DNA of 64,000 bases, from positions 1,312,001 through 1,376,000 of the forward strand of contig CAVWDU010000004.1 in NCBI GenBank assembly GCA_963753815.1, given 5' to 3'. Every line of letters begins with the position of its first letter. The first letter of the stretch is position 1. The position numbers and the translations under genes are program-made. Below are positions 62,076 to 64,000 of this stretch, one piece after another. The notes under the pieces were generated by a model. That model saw only the letters and a list, made by a program, of their open reading frames with translations, made no database searches and was not told where the DNA came from. The stretch comes from CAVWDU01 sp963753815 (lineage in GTDB: Bacteria > Pseudomonadota > Gammaproteobacteria > Pseudomonadales > Halieaceae).

Positions 62076-63332
62076 TCAGGCCGGCCCGAAGGTGTCAGCA
62101 AACAGATTGTCGGACCAGTCGAACATGTCGCGGTAGTTCTCACGCGTCCATTCTCCGGCCTCACCTATGTGTGAAGGCTTCATTTGCTTACTGGACATGT
62201 CGTAGTGATAAACCGCCGTCAGCCAGGTTGCTTTGTCATAAGTGATAGGACTGTAGCATGCCGAGTTGGTGGTCAGGTTCTGCAACCTGTCTGCGTTGTC
62301 GGTAGGTTGACTGGACAGCGTTCGAAGGACTGCATCTGCGCACACCTTCGCCTGGGCGTTCGCCATATGAGCTGACTTGGGCTGGCCGCTGCCCTGGGAG
62401 TCACCGATGATGTGCACACCCGCAAATTTCGCCAGGCCAGACTCGTAAGTCGTCACATCCACCGGCGCCCAAAACCCGCCATCCGTCAGTCCCTGGCTTC
62501 GAACCAGACTGCCCGCGCGTTGGGTGGGGATAATGTTGACCACGTCACCTGTAAAGTCCCCGCGCGAGGTGTGTAGCACGTCACCGTCAATTGCCTCCAG
62601 CGTGGTGTCGCTATAGTACTCGACGATATCCCGATAGAGTTCACCGAAAGCTCGACCAAAGGTCTCGCGCTCGGCCTGAATCTTGTCGTTGGCGTCCAGC
62701 ACCACGACGCGTCCGCCTCCGCGTCGCTTGAGAATATCCGCGACCAGACAGGCCCTCTCATAGGGTCCTGGCGGACAGCGGTAGGGAGAGCGCGGGATGG
62801 TCATCACGAAGGTCTGGCCTGCTGCCATTCCCGCCAGCTGCTTCTTGAGCAGGTTCGTTTGCCCACCCGCGATCCAGGCGTGAGGCATCACGTTGCTCTT
62901 CCACCCCGGCGGCTTCTTGAAGGAGATGCCCGCAGCGAGTACCAGCAGGTCGTAATGCTGTAAAGCGCCTTTCTTCAGCGACAGTGTGCGGGCGTCCGGG
63001 TTAATGGCCTTGACCTTGTCCCTCAGCACTGAAACCCCGAGGTTTGCCAGCGCGGCATAATCAAAGCGCAGGTCTGCCAGCGGGAGGCGTTGGTTCAATA
63101 CCAGGCCGCTCATCACGCAAGACGTGTGAGCAGCCTTGGGGTCGATCAGGGTGACATCCAGGCTGCCGCCACCCCAGTGTTTCAGGTATTTCGCAGCGGT
63201 GGCACCGCCAAAGCCGCCGCCCACAACGACTACCCGGGGCTTTGCGGTCTCGGCACGAAGCAGGCCGGGGGCTGAGGAGACGGCGGCTGCAGCACCGGTA
63301 GCCTTGACAAAATTTCTGCGGTTAATGGGCAC
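62076..63332 (-). CDS. fccB: Flavocytochrome c sulfide dehydrogenase, flavoprotein subunit
   Basis: 418 aa with a GTG start after AAGGAGCT. A twin-arginine-type signal (INRRNFVKATGAAAAVSSAPG) is followed by the FAD site VVVVGGGFGGATAAKYL, redox Cys in HTSCVMSG and YRCPPGPYERAC, the second nucleotide-type region IIGDSQGSGQPKSAHMANAQA, and the C-terminal FCSD flavin-binding domain (NSACYSPITYDKATW). It oxidises sulfide to sulfur in the periplasm and passes electrons to the cytochrome subunit FccA. The end of fccA is present just upstream. Confidence 0.92.
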   Translation of the reverse strand: MPINRRNFVKATGAAAAVSSAPGLLRAETAKPRVVVVGGGFGGATAAKYLKHWGGGSLDVTLIDPKAAHTSCVMSGLVLNQRLPLADLRFDYAALANLGVSVLRDKVKAINPDARTLSLKKGALQHYDLLVLAAGISFKKPPGWKSNVMPHAWIAGGQTNLLKKQLAGMAAGQTFVMTIPRSPYRCPPGPYERACLVADILKRRGGGRVVVLDANDKIQAERETFGRAFGELYRDIVEYYSDTTLEAIDGDVLHTSRGDFTGDVVNIIPTQRAGSLVRSQGLTDGGFWAPVDVTTYESGLAKFAGVHIIGDSQGSGQPKSAHMANAQAKVCADAVLRTLSSQPTDNADRLQNLTTNSACYSPITYDKATWLTAVYHYDMSSKQMKPSHIGEAGEWTRENYRDMFDWSDNLFADTFGPA

Positions 63333-63358
63333 GGTGATAGCTCCTTGCCGATGTCGAA

Positions 63359-63497
63359 CTAACTGTCTTTCTCTTGGTCTTTGCCTTCGTCTTCGTCTTC
63401 GTCTTCTGAATCACGGCTCGATTCGGGGACGGTCGAGTAGTAGCGGGCAATGCGGTAGAGCTGCTCGTCCGTGTAGCCCAGGGCCTGGTGATCCATC
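63359..63497 (-). CDS. fccA: C-terminal fragment of sulfide dehydrogenase cytochrome subunit
   Basis: About 46 codons: DHQALGYTDEQLYRIARYYSTVPES, then an acidic tail SEDEDEDEGKDQEKDS and TAG. GYTDEQL-IARYYS is the usual end of FccA-type cytochromes, and the stop is 27 bp before the fccB start, so this is the expected fccA partner. Upstream of about 63497 the frame hits a stop and homology ends, because the sequence switches to an nrfA fragment on the other strand. The haem motifs are therefore missing. The acidic tail is coded by a GAAGAC hexanucleotide repeat. Confidence 0.7.
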
Positions 63498-63507
63498 ACT
63501 CAGAACT

Positions 63508-64000
63508 GTTTATAATGGGAATGTAATGATTGATATGCTGGAGGAGGATCCACGCCTGGTGATTTTATGGGCGGGCTATGGTTTTGCCAAAGATTACAAT
63601 CAGGGCAAGGGCACTTTTATGCCATCGATGATTTGCAGAAATCTTTGCGTACCGGAGCTCCTAAAGGTCCTGATGATGGCCCTATGCCAAGTACGTGCTG
63701 GACATGTAAAAGCCCGGATGTGCCTCGTTTAATGGCTGAAAATGGTATTGCGGAATTCTATACAGGCAACTATGGGCCGGCAAAAGGTCCAGAAATTGTG
63801 AATGCTATTGGCTGTGCTGATTGCCATGACCCCAAAACCATGGATCTTCGAATTACACGTCCGGCTTTGATCGAAGCCTATGAAACCATGGGGAAAGATA
63901 TTACCAAAGCCACACATCAGGAACGCGCTCATTGGTATGTGCCCAATGCCATGTTGAGTATTATTTCAACAAAAAAGTACCTGTGGCAGGCGTACCCTAT
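63508..64000 (+). pseudogene. nrfA: Cytochrome c nitrite reductase (NrfA) internal fragment with two frameshifts
   Basis: The translation reads VYNGN..DMLEEDPRL, LWAGYGFAKDYNQ, then after a shift near 63609 GHFYAIDDLQKSLRTGAPK and the haem-1 motif CWTCK at 63696-63710, then GCADCHDP (haem 2) and after a shift near 63924 RSLVCAQCHVEYYFN (haem 3). CxxCK with lysine ligand is diagnostic of ammonia-forming nitrite reductase. There is no start codon, signal peptide or upstream region; it begins inside the protein and runs off the window. It is less GC-rich than everything before it. I read it as foreign or chimeric sequence with indel errors, possibly of Bacteroidetes-like origin (YNGN and YGFAKDYN motifs). 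Confidence 0.85.

Noticed and set aside
63508..64000. Horizontal acquisition of nrfA
   Set aside because: The fragment starts inside the protein, has two frameshifts and abuts a truncated gene; a chimeric or low-quality sequence explains this more simply, though it cannot be excluded.

Overview
The window is GC-rich (roughly 60% or more by eye) DNA from an aerobic, probably marine gammaproteobacterium. The evidence is the housekeeping order thrS-infC-rpmI-rplT-pheS-pheT-ihfA-merR-tRNA-Pro on the minus strand, an infC gene that starts with ATT, yqjD/yqjE/yqjK-like membrane genes, a complete proteobacterial dedicated (class GN) sortase system, and many genes for catabolism of hydrocarbons, aromatics and amines. 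I cannot assign a genus.

Layout. 1-11.1 kb: a divergent catabolic cluster. Leftward are a cyclase-family hydrolase, iorA and a long iorB (cut by the window start). Rightward are a RidA-family protein, a CoA ligase, a thiolase-like protein without thiolase catalytic residues, its DUF35 partner, an SDR and both subunits of a Rieske ring-hydroxylating dioxygenase. A TauE-type permease follows. 12.2-16.5 kb: an RND pump and its adaptor. 16.7-19.5 kb: an AraC regulator divergent from a ferredoxin plus CYP153-type P450. A 277-bp MITE-like element sits between the P450 and the next gene. 19.8-26.7 kb: a variant metallo-beta-lactamase-fold protein, a malonyl-CoA-synthetase-like ligase (frameshifted), an Old Yellow Enzyme-type reductase and a TonB-dependent receptor (frameshifted). 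26.9-33.4 kb: a second AraC regulator and a tryptophan-tryptophylquinone amine dehydrogenase operon (large subunit, MauE, MauD, small subunit, two c-type cytochromes) next to an aldehyde dehydrogenase. 33.6-37.4 kb: a RimK-type ligase fused to a TrkA-C/RCK_C domain, facing a Ca/Na antiporter, an AstE/AspA-type hydrolase and a RimB-like retropepsin. 37.8-43.1 kb: a PQQ quinohemoprotein alcohol dehydrogenase and membrane proteins. 43.3-50.8 kb: the translation block. 51.2-57.6 kb: sortase, its dedicated target, response regulator and kinase. 57.6-63.5 kb: sulfatase, uvrB, tRNA-Asn and flavocytochrome c sulfide dehydrogenase. After about 63.5 kb the sequence changes abruptly to a lower-GC, frameshifted nrfA fragment.

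How the parts may work together. A 16-bp AT-rich palindrome occurs twice in the divergent promoter region at 4.5-4.8 kb and once just upstream of the OYE reductase at 24.0 kb. This suggests one regulator joins the aromatic cluster to the OYE/ligase genes 19 kb away. Amine dehydrogenase, aldehyde dehydrogenase, IorAB, CoA ligase and dioxygenase together fit use of aromatic amines or amino acids through acyl-CoA intermediates (inference).

Data quality. Three genes (matB-like, TonB receptor, pheT) carry a single-base frameshift and the nrfA fragment carries two. Because pheT is essential, at least some of these are probably sequence errors. The junction near 63.5 kb, where fccA stops and nrfA begins, looks like an assembly chimera or recombination point.
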